From Entonaema liquescens (taxonomy: Eukaryota; Ascomycota; Sordariomycetes; Xylariales; Xylariaceae), in NCBI GenBank assembly GCA_902805475.1, contig CADCSX010000001.1, forward strand, positions 1,736,001 to 1,800,000: a stretch of DNA of 64,000 nt, in the 5' to 3' direction. A program made the translations under genes and the position numbers. How positions within the stretch are numbered: position 1 is the first letter of the stretch; each line of letters starts with the position of its first letter. This document shows, in pieces, positions 39,007 through 51,075 of this stretch. The notes beneath the pieces are model-generated. The model ran no database searches. It was not told the origin of the DNA and saw only the letters and a list, made by a program, of their open reading frames with translations.

Positions 39007-40291
39007 TCACAGCGCATCCCCACCACGTAGCGTAGTCCCATTATAAAAGTCCCAATGGGCCTCCAGCTCTTCGTGACTTTTAATCCGGTTTGGATAGCTT
39101 GGATAAACTAGAGAGTCTATGCTCTGAGTTTTCTCCGAGTCTTGGCTCTTAACCTTATCCATGGCGTGAGACTCGAAATCAGATGTCCCCTCCTCTAGTT
39201 CAAAGTATAAGCGTCTCTTCCTTTCAAGAGACTTTCCGGCGCTTGTATGTGCCTGACGGATCGAATCGCTCTTCCTCGTGTCATTCTCTGAACCCTTGCG
39301 GAAGAGGTTATAGACAATGGGCAGACAGGCGCAGATGATATATAAGAAAAGCTCTAGAGTCGCCCATAGCCAGGCAAGTGTTAAGGTATCTATAAAGAAA
39401 GAATTAGACCATTTGCTCGTATATTGTAACATCAGCAATTGAGATCTTTTAGAAACTTACAGGTGGCATCATTATGGACCATAATGCCAGTATAGACTAC
39501 ACGCAAGATACCCATAACAACAGATCTAGGCAGATTAGTATGATCAGTTCTGAAGTTACGCAAGGATAGCTAGAAACCCCCCGGTACGTACAATGTAGCG
39601 AGGAAAAATAGACCGGATATCCCAAGTTTACGCTTCGTAGTCATGTTCAGCCGCCATACCATGTACTGGACAAACGCTATGACGAGCACATCTATGAGGA
39701 TGTTGATAGCGCCTACAGTTTCATAGAAGGCCACGGCATTTATCGACGTGTGTGACATATTCAAGTTCCACTGTGCCACCGCCGGGGTATCAGTGAAGAT
39801 GAGGCCGAATATGTAGGTGAGGCAGGCTGCCGCAACAAGGACTATCATGGTTTGCGCGAATAGCCTGAACTTTGGGTAGACATTAAATATGCGCTTGTAT
39901 AACAGTAGAACCGCGGTCTTGGCGAAAGCAACGCTGACTGTATAGAGGACTTCGCCTGCGAGGCCCGTCTATCACTGTTAGTCTTCGCTTGAATAATACA
40001 GGTAAGGGAGAGGCTAACCTAACCTACCTTTGCACATGTACTTAACTGTGGGATCGTATGTGTGCCCATACGATAACCAGCTATGCCGCATAGGAGACCT
40101 GAGGTATATGCTCCCACGCCCGTGATGAATGCTGCTAGGATGGTCCAGTCGTCTAATGCAACTCTCCTCATCTGTTGGTTGTGGACGAAACGGAGAATGA
40201 CGCACAGCGCTGCTATCAGCATAAAAGCACCTGAAACAATGTTGTTGACTACGAAGTGATGATTTATTTCGTTCGGCGGCAGGGCAGACAT
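39007..40291 (-). CDS. Seven-helix membrane protein, fungal rhodopsin-domain (SAT4/PTH11-like) family
   Basis: This large ascomycete family of plasma-membrane proteins includes PTH11-related putative receptors. Four exons are read on the minus strand: 40291-40028, 39968-39592, 39525-39461 and 39389-39007. Phases are consistent and the product has 362 residues. About seven hydrophobic helices are visible. The family landmarks are RRVALDDWTILAAFI after helix 2 and FAKTAVLLLYKRIF in the middle; the last helix has the ICACLPIVYNLF ending. The cytosolic C-tail of about 90 residues is charged and Ser-rich. The usual family Cys pair and the tryptophan-rich extracellular motif are weak or missing here. 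The ligand is unknown. Confidence 0.85.
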
Positions 40292-42099
40292 GGTTGTATG
40301 TACGTGGTAGTGCTATGGTTCAGGGGCACGACTGAAAAATATATTTGTTTGATGGGCAATAATATCTGTTTAGTAGAACCTAAGAAAGCCATTTTAGAAC
40401 TAAAGAGACGGCAGCACCTAGGTTTTTAAAGACGTTCAACGAGTAAAGGGAACCATCGTCGCCGTCGCCTACTTTCCTTAATCTAGGCTGCACTTCAGTT
40501 CCGTATGGCATCGTTCACCTCAATTGCACTACAGGATATCACTACACTTGGTTAAGGCACACACACGGCTGAGCTGAGGCCCTATCCCCGATGAGTCTCC
40601 AATATCTGCGGGGCCTCAAGAAGAGGCTACAGTGATACTGCAGGGACTTGTCCTACCATCGCCTTCTACCCTCCGGCTTGGCACGCACGATAGTGCCGTT
40701 AAGGCTGTACTGACATCGTATCAAGAGTCCCACCTACATAGGAACAGCACGCCTCGGTCCGTGGCCCACAGCACGATTCACCCCGGCGTAATATCGCCCA
40801 GATCAGCATACACAACTTCTAGTTTACTACACAATTTAAGCGACGATAGACGCAGTTCATTCTCGTCTGCGGACTATGGTTGGTTACCCAGGCGCGGTTA
40901 ATGTAAGTTCTCAATTGATCCTTCGCGGCACGGCGGGCAAGAACATGCATGAGGCGCCTAAGACGGGACTGGTTCCCCAGAGCCTCGCACATATGAGTGC
41001 CTCAGAAGCAGATAATCTGCTGTTACGAATAGCGGTTAGAACAGGGAATGATAACGCGATCATTACTGCCTAAGGCGCTGAGGCTGTCCTGGCGCTGAGC
41101 CGACACACTGGTGTAAGACTTATGGGTTGAAGAGGCACTTATAGGCAGGATCCAACAGTTCATCTGATGTATACGTCAGTATTAAACAACAGCGTACACA
41201 CAAGGTATCGGAACTCTCCGCATCTCGATCATGATTGTTATAGAGTAGCTTCTTGTGTATCTCGGTGCATCATGTTGTTTCTATGGACCTTATCTGGTTA
41301 GAGGTTTGGATGGGATGTTCTATTATTATATTCATTCAACTGAAAATTCATGTAAGCCTTCTTAAGCATCCTACCTCAAATCTAGTTTCCATTCCCTTTC
41401 TATTATGCTGACGGGCCGATATTTCGTCGGAGGAAATACTCGTAATAGGAAAAGATCGTTACTGGCAAGAAGGCGAGTAAAAGAATTTAAACATTGAAAT
41501 TCCAAATCGAGCACTCTTCTTTTTCAACCTATAAGATAGTTTAATTTGACATTGTGGGCTGGGAAGTAATTCAGTATTAAAAGAAGCAATGATGTTACTT
41601 AGTAGGACCTACTAAAACCGGCCTCTCCAAGAGCAAAGCCTCGAATTGAGGGCAATATATTTATGATATAACTAATCAAACTGATAACCACGAGGCAGAA
41701 TTATGATAATCTGATTCATATTTTTCTAGTAATATTTTTCTAGTAATAGAAGAGTTGTTCCTGTATCCAATTGTCCTTGAAACTCGGATATACCCCCCTG
41801 TGCATCGATATAATCCCTGCTACACGTGGGTGCCAGGTACAGTTACGTCACCACTCAACACGATATAAGAGGCACGCCTCTGATATAAGCTCAAACTTTT
41901 CGAAATAAGCATCGTCTTGACTTCACTGTGACGGGTATACTTAATTATCTTCAAGAACTTGGTTCTCATTTCATTTCATTTCTTTTCTTTTCATCCAAGT
42001 TCGAAATATATTACCCCTCAACCAAACACCACCTCTTATACCATTGTAGAGCTATACAATAACACTTCTACTACATATCATCGCGGCTATCTTCTCGTC
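40292..42099. other. Intergenic region with two unassigned open frames
   Basis: This is the upstream region of both flanking genes. Between about 40632 and 41073, two overlapping plus-strand frames of 89 and 65 codons have a more coding-like composition than the surroundings but match nothing I know. They could be a decayed gene. Further on there is a 14-bp duplication around 41719-41748 and a pyrimidine-rich leader (about 41960-42000). Confidence 0.4.
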
Positions 42100-43057
42100 A
42101 TGGCCGACACGCACCAATTCGACGTAAACAATCTCTTCGGAGTCAAAGACTACGTAGCCGTTGTCACAGGCGGCGGGACGGGAATCGGCCTGATGGCCGC
42201 GCAAGCACTCTCCGCGAACGGCGCCAAAGTGTACATCACGGGCCGGCGGAAGGAAGTGCTCGAGAACGCGGCGAAAAGCCACCAACCCGCCAAGGGCAGC
42301 GGCCAGATCATCCCGATCGGCCCGTGCGACGTGACCAGCAAGGACGACCTGGAGAAGCTGGTCAAGGAGCTGAGCCAGCGCGAGAAGTACATCAACTTGC
42401 TGGTGTGCAACGCCGGGATCTCGGGTCCCAAGACCGAGCCCAAGGATACCGAGGCCGAGGATCTTAAGGCTAGGCTTTGGAATAATGAGGACCCGAGCGA
42501 TTGGCATGATAACTTCAACACGAATGTCACGGCGGTGTACTTTACCACAGTAGCTTTCCTTCCCCTGTTACAGGAGGGCATCCGTCCGAAAGGACCCCTG
42601 GAGCCTTACTCCCCTTCTGTAATCACAATATCCTCTATGTCGGGCATCATGCGACATGCCCAGGGCCATTTCAGCTATAACACAGCGAAGGGAGCCACAG
42701 TCCACCTGACGAAGCTGATGAGCGCCGAGTTCCAAAAGGCCCAAATCAGGGTCAACTCTATTGCGCCGGGGTATTTCCCTAGCGAAAGTAAGTTTCCATA
42801 CCTTTCATCTTTCTCCCACTAGACACGATAGTCAAGCTAACGGATATAATGCAGTGACCGCTAAGAGCAGTGATGAAAAGCAGAAAAGCTATGTACCACC
42901 AGAGAAGATCCAAGATAAAGGTCACGTCCCGCTGATGAGGGCCGGGCGCGAGGAAGAAATGGGAATGACGGTACTCTACCTTGCGAAGAACCAATATGTG
43001 AACGGAGAGATTATCGCAGTAGATGGCGGAGTTCTAAATGTGGTGGCAGGGCGGTAA
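42100..43057 (+). CDS. Short-chain dehydrogenase/reductase (SDR)
   Basis: This is a classical SDR, an NAD(P)H-dependent oxidoreductase that looks like the fungal 3-oxoacyl-ACP-reductase or rhamnolipid RhlG type. The substrate cannot be read from sequence. Exons 42100-42787 and 42855-43057 join in phase 1 and encode 296 residues. The cofactor motif TGGGTGIG is at residues 23-30, the CNAG motif at 103-106, the catalytic Ser lies in ITISSMSG (178-181), and the catalytic YxxxK is Tyr193/Lys197. RVNSIAPGYFPSE follows just before the intron. The C-terminus has the usual NGEIIAVDGG. The open frame extends further upstream, but the ATG at 42100 gives the expected SDR N-terminus. Confidence 0.9.
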
Positions 43058-43988
43058 AGGGCTTATCTGCCTAGTAGCACGATTTACATATTTTACAACA
43101 TCCATTATGTGTTATATCTAGAAACATCGAATGGCGCATCGGTACTAAGTTGATTAGTAGTTATATGGTTAGATAAAAGTGAAAGTTTCAATATACAAGT
43201 TGCCGCTAGATACTCTTCTGACTTATTGTATGGTGTGACCCGAACGAAATATAAGTGGCATTCATATCTGGACGATAAGAAAAGATATCTCAATAGAAGA
43301 GATATCATTTTAGCTTCAGGTCGGTATCCCTGTTTCCTAGCGGAATCATAGTTCGACAGGAACAAGACACATCTTCAGCATGGCTGACGCGTCTAGTGAC
43401 TTAGCTAGAAGAAAAAATCTTGACATATCAGAGGTTAAGTCAGGGAGGAGTCTAAGAGCTATAATCAAAGAAATGAGAGGCTGGTTGATCTATAGCTACA
43501 GCTTTTGATGGAGCAATTTTCTAATAAGTTCAATACTTGCTACGCTCATCATTTGATCAAGTTGACGATGATGCAGTCTCTGTTTAGCTAGTAAGTTGCA
43601 TCAGTCAGTGCGGAGCCTCAACTTTCCAAGATTCTAGATGGGGAGCTGAAGCTCCTATGCCCCTACTTATTTAGGTAGAACATGAAGCCCTAGCCGGCAA
43701 CTAATGAGTGTTAGTGAGCGTCTTAGAGGAGCTATTCTTGCTACCACAGGTTAGTAGCGCGACTAAGTGAATTTAGATAATTGACGGCAGCAATTCCGAC
43801 GAGTCGGTTACATCATGCATACTCCACCAGATAGTCAAGCCATCGCCAATGCCGATTTGCAAGCTTTAAGCTGTATAAAGCCAGCGCCAGGAAATTTCGT
43901 TGGACTTTTGGATACCCCGAATAGCCAAATCCATCGAGGGAAACGAGTATTATAGGGGAATACTTAGCTGCTATCATATAGCGTTGCA
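43058..43988. other. Intergenic region between SDR and aquaporin genes
   Basis: Nothing recognisable is seen. It holds the SDR 3' end and the aquaporin promoter. Confidence 0.45.
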
Positions 43989-44986
43989 ATGCCTCCTCAT
44001 CACGAAAAGCGCCGCCGGTCAGTAAGTGACTATGGAAATGGACACGGGAACGGACACAGAAATGGACACCCGCGGCGAAGCCAACCGCGCCAACCACGCT
44101 ATCAACATATGAATCCGTTCGAGCAACACCTTGTTGCTGCGACGGGCGAATTCGTCGGGACCTTCTTTTTCCTCTTCTTTGGATATGCGGGCCACCTCAT
44201 GGTACTCGACCAAGGCGCGGCAACGTCGGGCGCTTCGAAGGTCATCTATATCTCGCTCGCTTATGGTTTCTCACTTCTCGTTACCGTCTGGGCTTTCTAC
44301 AGAATTTCCGGAGGATTATTCAACCCTGCGGTACGTAGCGAGTTCCAAGACAACAACCCCCTTTTCTTCATCCTCGGAAGATTGTAGCTGACCGCTCAAC
44401 GTATAATAGGTCACTTTGGGTCTCTGTCTCGGTGGTCAACTGCCGTGGGCACGAGCCGCCTTTTTGATCCCGACACAGCTGATCGCATGTATGTGTGCGG
44501 GTGCTGTAGTAAAAGTCATGTTTCCGGGTGACATTGCAGCGGTGAACACGACATTGGCTCCGGGGGTAAACTTGGCACAAGGAGTTTTCGCCGAGATGTT
44601 CTTCACCTCATACCTGGTCTTTGTGATCCTCATGCTCGCAGCCGAGAAGTCTAAAGATACGTACCTGGCCCCATTAGGCATTGGACTGGCACTATTCGTC
44701 GCCGAAATTCCCGGTAAGTGGATGAGAACTGTCCAGGGATCCGGCTGAGGAGTAAAGCTAACACGAGACAATAGGTGTGTTTTATACCGGTGGTTCACTG
44801 AACCCAGCCCGTAGTTTCGGGTGTGCCGTTGCTGCGCCGAGTTTCCCAGGCTATCACTGGATATACTGGGTTGGTCCTCTCCTAGGTGCTTTAATCGCAG
44901 CTGGATACTACCGGTTCGTAAAGATCTGCCATTATGAAGAGGCAAACCCCGGGCAAGATAACGACACTGCTCCTCCAGATGTTTAG
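43989..44986 (+). CDS. Aquaporin (MIP family)
   Basis: This is a membrane water or small-solute channel. Exons 43989-44330, 44410-44713 and 44775-44986 join in phase and encode 285 residues. Both half-helix signatures are present: FNPAVTLGL with NPA at 112-114, and GGSLNPARSFG with NPA at 225-227, followed by the constriction Arg228. Six membrane helices can be followed. The N-terminal cytosolic part (about 45 residues) is rich in Gly, Asn, His and Arg, with repeated NGH units. In the fifth helix (LGIGLALFVAEI) a Glu appears where orthodox water channels usually have the selectivity-filter His. The protein lacks the longer loops typical of yeast aquaglyceroporin Fps1. The start ATG is the first in frame. 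Confidence 0.93.
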
Positions 44987-45477
44987 GAGGGATGAAGCAG
45001 GGAAATTAGGTGTTGTGAAGAATCAGATTAAAGAGAAAGACATCGTATAACTAGAAGAGATGTATAAGAAATAATGTATAAAATAATGTATAAAATAATG
45101 TAAGACTAACTATGTGTATAGTAGAAACTGGGCCGTAATTGAGTAAAAATGAAAAGTTTAGATATTGTTATACGCATCACTAATTTCTTATATTCTTTTG
45201 TCGCGAAATCTCAGGTAAGAAAGTTGTGTAGTTAAGTGAGTAAACGAGCGATGATGTAATGTTTGGTTTAGGCAGTTAGTTATTAGAAGGAAGGGGCAGA
45301 GTGAGGCACAAGGGTTCAAATCCGTGGTTCATTACATTAGGTAATCTTTAATGAGTCAATCGACTCATCTCCAATTCTTACGCCATTAGGTCAATTTTCC
45401 TTCCGCTCTTCTTAATCTCTGCGACTTCTTCTTTTTCGCAAACAGTCGAGAATAGGTCCATCCCATCCTCAACTGTT
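44987..45477. other. Intergenic region with a 12-bp repeat
   Basis: This stretch follows the aquaporin stop codon. Around 45062-45106 the dodecamer AATGTATAAAAT recurs about three times. The rest is plain A+T-rich sequence, with a TTCAAAT hairpin-like spot at 45312-45322 that was rejected as a tRNA. Confidence 0.5.
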
Positions 45478-46985
45478 ATGCCTAAGAAAAGACATAATAA
45501 CAAATACTCGAAACCGCCTTCAGTAGCCCCGCCATCACTTGCGCTGTCCTCCTCGTCAAGGACAACCTCTGGTAAATCAATTCTTCTTAGCTCCCTACAA
45601 ACCCCGAGCGTACGCATCATACTAACAATCAGCTCGTAGAGCAGCATGAACGATCCGTCAATCAAATTCTCGCGGACTTGCGACGGACTAGCTTAAAGCA
45701 AAATGGTACCTCGAGTAACTTCTCCGTAGCGACCCCTACCGTTCCGCCTTCGATCCGCCGGATCCTCCAAATTCCCGAGACACCCGCTCCAGCACCCCGA
45801 CGATCTCTACGCCTCCATGCACATGGCCGACGGGCACCCCCGGGTCCACCGCCACCGCGTAGTTGGGTATCACTAGCCCAGTCGCGACATGCACCTGTAG
45901 ACCTAGGGAAAAACCTTGCAGGGCATATCCAACACTGGCCCTTACCAGGCATCTACAGCCCTGCAGACGGCAGTTTTGTGGATCAGCTACTACGGCGGAT
46001 GGCCCTGGACTGGGAGCAGCAGCGACATTGGAATCAGTTTTATCTATATACGCTACCTAGCCAATTGCGGACAACATTAATAAGTTGTGTTTCGGAGCTT
46101 CATGGACCAGGACTATCCATAAGCGACCTAAGACTGATCCTCTCTGGCCCCGAAGATGAAAAGCTTGCGCAATACGAGGTGGAAAGACCCGACCTCAATA
46201 AACTGAATGAAGATATATTCTGTTTAGATCTAAGTGGTTCGGCCGGAAGGTCAGTGTCGCTGAAAGAGTTAAGCGAGCTACTCTATCCTCAAGTTTCAGT
46301 CGAACTTGATCTTCAGGAATCGTGGGAGGCACCAGAACCCGTTTCTGGGCCGTTTAAGCTCTTACCAAACTTGACACAGCTATCACTTGCAATAGAGCCT
46401 GGGAATGCGCCCGCTGCTTCGTGGAAGCAACTACTCGCATTGGCTACCAAATTGCCAACAATTACGCACCTTGATCTGTCTGGCTGGCCAGAGCCGTCTT
46501 TGACACCCAATGCAAAACTTGCGAAAGTTGCGTCATCGGTAACTGGAAGAACCGTCCAATATGGCGGCACCGGGCCATATAGCCACAATTTAGATGGCGA
46601 CTGGTCAGAAGCGATCATAGTGCTAAAGCGTCTAAGCAAGTCGCTGTATAGTCTAGAATATCTTGATCTAACTGGTTGCGGAGATTGGTTTCCGGCACTG
46701 AGAAAGGAAGCGGATGGAGATTTCACGATCAATTTTGTTGATTGGGTGGGTGATTGGGGGAAGATCACAACCCTGAGACTCTGTTCCGGGTATGCCCTTG
46801 CGGACGATTCATCAAAGGGCCAAATCCTCCGGCTTGCAGATTGGGTCGAGTCTGCGACGGCAGTCGAAAAGCATATCAGGGCACAGCGGTCCGGGAGGGG
46901 GCGCTGGATCACGGTAGAGAAAGATATCCTCGCGGATAGTATGAAGGCAGTTGTGGAGAGCGAGCGACGTAGGTTGCTCTTCTAA
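45478..46985 (+). CDS. Fungal LRR-like conserved protein (often labelled tafazzin-like)
   Basis: This is a conserved ascomycete protein of unknown function; I recall database entries mislabelled tafazzin, but no acyltransferase motif is seen. The main open frame runs without ATG from 45591 to 46985. It contains SVNQILADLRRTSL, a Pro/Arg-rich segment, WPLPGIYSPADGSFVDQLL, then leucine-rich-repeat-like runs LPTITHLDLSGW and SLEYLDLTGCGDW. A basic N-terminus starting MPKKRHNNKYSKPPS lies at 45478 in another frame. Two phase-consistent joins are possible. One is a 110-nt intron, 45523-45632, with a weak GTAGCC donor and a good CTAAC branch site. The other is a 23- or 35-nt intron starting at 45610. 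A frameshift is the third option. Product length is about 465-494 residues. The body is secure; the 5' end is not. Confidence 0.75.
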
Positions 46986-48050
46986 TGTAGAAAAGTGCGT
47001 GCGGAAAGCATATCACATACTAAATTATACGACTATCCTTAGAAGAATTTACAAGAATGAGAGTTGGATTAACTCTGTACATTGCTGACTATCTCAAAAT
47101 ATACCCCCAAGTCTGACTCAGAGATTAATAGACAAAGGTCAATTGTCCAGCAACCCTGAACAATAAGAATAAAGCCATTCTACTATAGCTCTCACACAGC
47201 CCACCCTCTTTCACGATACCGTGTAACATTTAACTATTTCAAGATTTATATTAAACGCCTCCCACTTGTGAAGCTGTTTCGAGACCCAGCCAACCAACAT
47301 TACCGTATGGCTATGGATCGTTCTCAGAAGACGCTCGACAGCGGCTGGGACTGGCTGAGTCCTTTAACGATAAATGAATAACCAACCAGAGTCGATTGGC
47401 TACAAGGTGTCGAACCGGTTTTGCAGGGGTCACCTCTACTTATGACGCAACGCTAACAAACAACCAATCATAGAAGCCGACATGGACTAAAGGAGGCAAA
47501 ACTACTCCGTGACGCAACTCGTTGCCCATTCAGATGCAACCTGTGAATACGTGCATGGCCTGTTTTCCCCTACAACTGGGATCTACGATCGAAGTACACG
47601 GTAAGTGCTTTTCGTCTCGAAGTAGACCAGACAAGGGACTCATTGTTACGTGTACGTGTGCCGAGCAGATGTCAATTACCCAAATAGATCAAGATGTGTT
47701 GGTCAAAAATGGAATTCGGACGAATAAATGGTAAGGCTTTTCGGAGTTTTTTTTTTTCTTTGGATAGATGATGCATGCTCTATATAATAAGGCTGTTATC
47801 CGATGGCCATATTAAATCAAGTACTACGTACGACGTTCGTGAATTGCCCATTGTGTTCGACAATGCAACATTATATTTCATTGCCTTTGTCCATCGTCTT
47901 AGTTATCATTATTTAAATCTCAATTATATCTCGCCGGCTGAGATTCCCTCTCCCCTTTTTGAATCTTTACCAATTATCATAAACACCTTTTCTAATCGTG
48001 GAGAAAATTAATAATTGGTCATAATTCTTCCAACTTCAACTACAGACAAA
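46986..48050. other. Intergenic region upstream of the SUR7/PalI gene
   Basis: Only short, unrecognised frames are seen. A T run and A+T-rich leader occur near 47745-48050. Confidence 0.45.
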
Positions 48051-49190
48051 ATGACTCCAAAACGCGGCTATGCGAAGACCTTAACGGTGGTTATCCCGAC
48101 ACTCCTGTCGCTGGTGGGATTCGTGCTGGCAATGATAGCACTCTTTGCTGGTACCGGATCCCAGCGCCAATCGATGGAGAAGTATCACATCATAGCCGTA
48201 CGTCCTCGTCCCTAACCTATATAGCGAAGCCTTGCGAGCTAACCATATTTCCAGATCAACATGTCCAATTTTGGCCATGATCTCGTACCGACCTCAAGTT
48301 CATCCGGTTCCCAGCCTACGGCCACCAACTCTCCTGGGTTCGGCTGGGATGACATTCAAGACGGACTCAGCGACATCGAAGGCCAGATCACAGACCAGCT
48401 GAACGATATCGCAAATGATGTCGCCGACCAGCTTTCTCGCGAGCTGGGAATCTCCCAGTGGTACAGCGTGCACGTCATGACGGCTTGCGAGGGCAACTTT
48501 GCGCCGAATGCGACTTCGCCCGATGCTTGGTACAATACGACTAACTGCACAGCACAATCGGCAGGAGGTAAGTAGCAGACACTATATGCTACTAGATAAT
48601 AAGCTCAGTATAGCTAACACTCGCTTCTAGTCAAATTCAATCTCACCGACATCCTCCAGCGAGAGCTCAACGCCGGCCCCCTTAACATCAACGCGGCAGA
48701 CATTCCGATCCCCGACTCGATCCAGCAGACCATCGACTACGTGAACAAATTCCTGCTCGCGACGTTTATCCTTTACGTTCTCGGCGCGGGCTTCTCCGGT
48801 CTATCTGTTATATCCTGTATAATCATCCTAACGCTACGCCGTGAAATTATCGGGAGAGGAGCCATCCTCATGAACATGGTGCTCACCACGCTAGCCGCCT
48901 TGTCGCTCGCGATTGGCGCCGCAATTGCGACGGCCATCTCGAAGAAAGGAACGTCCGAAATCAACGACCAGGGCGCTGAGATCGGCATCTCGGCCAACGA
49001 GGGCACCGGCTTCATGATCATCTCCTGGGTAGCGTTCGCCGTGATGTTTGTAGCGCTGGCCTTCTGGACCGTCTCGTGCTGCATGCCGCGCAGGCAGTTC
49101 GGGTCGCCTACGGGGTACAGGGAGAAGACGCCTCGAGCGAGCTCGGATAGCAACCGCGGCTTGTTGGGAATATTCCGACGGAGATACTGA
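48051..49190 (+). CDS. SUR7/PalI-family four-helix membrane protein
   Basis: This family includes eisosome protein Sur7 and the pH-signalling protein PalI, both in the plasma membrane. Exons 48051-48197, 48255-48567 and 48631-49190 join in phase and encode 339 residues. There is one N-terminal helix (about residues 10-32), then a long outer loop of roughly 170 residues, then three helices close together, and a short basic tail ending LGIFRRRY. The loop carries the family-type SQWYSVHVMTACEG motif, a second Cys in NTTNC, and several NxS/T glycosylation sites. Two mid-loop heptad-like segments (IQDGLSDIEGQITDQLNDI) may form a helix. Which SUR7 subgroup it belongs to is not clear. Confidence 0.85.
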
Positions 49191-51075
49191 CGAGGTGAAA
49201 AACCACTCAAACAGCCAACGGAGAGTACCGTTAAGGGGCGAGCAGAATGACGTTGTGAGCTTGGGTTGCCTTGGCTTTGAGCAGGCATAATGATTACGAC
49301 GATTACCATGGCGCATATGTACGCTTCGAGACTTGTTAGATACCTTTACCAGAACTTTCATAGAATTAATTAATTTATACCTCCAAGTCACTTATGCTCG
49401 TTCCGGCCATTCGCGTATACCGGCTGTTTATATATCTGATTAGCACCCGTCGCCTCGTGATTCTACCACTGAAGTCCCAAGTTCTGCCATTATATTGACT
49501 CCAATGGCCGTAAGCCCATATAGAGGGAGTTGTTGTGAGATGGGAGGCTGTTGTGTTATGGTCTCATTAACGGATCGCTTCCTCGGATCACAATTCCTTC
49601 ATTCCCTTGTCCCGTTAGACCTTTTTTTTGAAGGTTAAGTTACCTGTCACACTTATTACTCTTAACCACCTACCTAATCAGCGTGGCTTACAGCATATAC
49701 CTAGGTAGGCATGGACGACTCTATGGCTTATATTACGGTTTACAATATAGGTATATGGTGTATGGCGATGACTATTGAAAATATAACGTTACTTGACAAC
49801 TTACTGTTAGTTCTATAGTTGTTGTCGAACTGTAGTCCTGCAGGGATTATCTCTCATTAAATACAGCAAAGTGATTATCGTGTATAGGTACCTAGGTAGC
49901 CTACATCTTTAGAAGCTCTACTACAGAGCAAACACACAAGGAAGAGTTTAGTTAACGTGTTTTCCAATATCTGCTCTATCAAATTCAAAATTACCTTGGA
50001 AGAGGCTGGCCGAATGGCTACGTCTTAAGTATGGACTGGTCCAAAACGTGGCGGATACATTGCTTCTTGTTAGGGAGGCATTAGTTGACGTGTTTTTAGT
50101 ATAATAGTGGTGGTCTTTATAAATCAGTAATATCACGTCCGTATCATTTGTTTTGTATCAGAGTCAGTAGCCAGGAGTGAGGCATTACCCCTAAGTCTTA
50201 TTGCACTACTTGGGTTTTCGACTTTTAGTGATCAAGCCAACATTACCAAAGCACTACTAATGACTTAAAAACCCACCATTAGGATATTTTAAAGTCGATT
50301 TAAATTTAACGTTGGACATCTATCGACTTTGCAAAGTAGTAAAAGTCGTGATAATAGTTAATCGTAATGGAACGGGAGGCCACAACCCACTACGTAACAA
50401 TTATACGCGCAGCTGTCACAGAAAATAAGGCATTATGACGATGACAAACACCTAAAGAACATATAGTCGTCTGACTATATCATTACTAGTGGTCGCTGTC
50501 CAGATCTCGTACAATATTGATGTATTCTCAATATTCCAACGCTGATCCGCCCAACAATTATACAACTCGATCACTCTCGTAGCGGGAATATAATTGCATT
50601 TAGAAATTATATACACAACTCATCATCTCGGTAGACTATATCCGCGTCACAGCTACGAGTACATTTTACCCCTTTATTCATCGTGCCGTAGGTGTATTCT
50701 ACAAGCCCAACTCCCCGAGCCACATCAGCTCTTTCCTTTCTATCCAAGGGATCCGCGGACTCTATCCCGAGTCCGGCTTATGACCTCGTCGTTGGTATAT
50801 TTACCTAAATCGAGTGGAGTTCCGGACGCATTACTCTACACGTACATATACATACAAGTGTTTGTTCATTCATTATCACCTAAACACCCCCCCCTCCCGT
50901 ACCTGTGTATGCCTTCTCATACCTAGTGTCCCTTCCTTTCCTCTCTAAGAGCCTGGCTTTTTATTGTACGACCCCCTGAATACGCAGGAAACCAGAAAAA
51001 ATGGCAAGAAGCTTTCACCGCCGTTCCGTTTTTCATGCAAATTTTGCGTCCTATAGTGTATGAAATGCGTGATTA
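49191..51075. other. Convergent intergenic region, A+T-rich
   Basis: This region lies between the stops of two convergent genes. Short frames such as 50594-50926 look fortuitous. TAGGTA motifs occur at about 49697-49712 and 49886-49900. Nothing else is seen. Confidence 0.5.

Noticed and set aside
42052..42507. 151-codon minus frame
   Set aside because: Antisense to the SDR gene, whose catalytic motifs are all on the plus strand.
45300..45345. TTCAAAT hairpin after the aquaporin gene, tRNA T-arm-like
   Set aside because: The stem has a mismatch and no acceptor, D- or anticodon arm can be drawn.
45378..45665. 95-codon minus frame with acidic product
   Set aside because: It is antisense to the likely 5' end (MPKKRHNN) of the LRR-like gene, which better explains the region, and it would leave that gene without a start.
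50000..50080. GGCTGGCCGAATGGCTACG resembling the 5' part of a tRNA-Ser or tRNA-Leu
   Set aside because: No anticodon arm or T-arm follows at the right distance.
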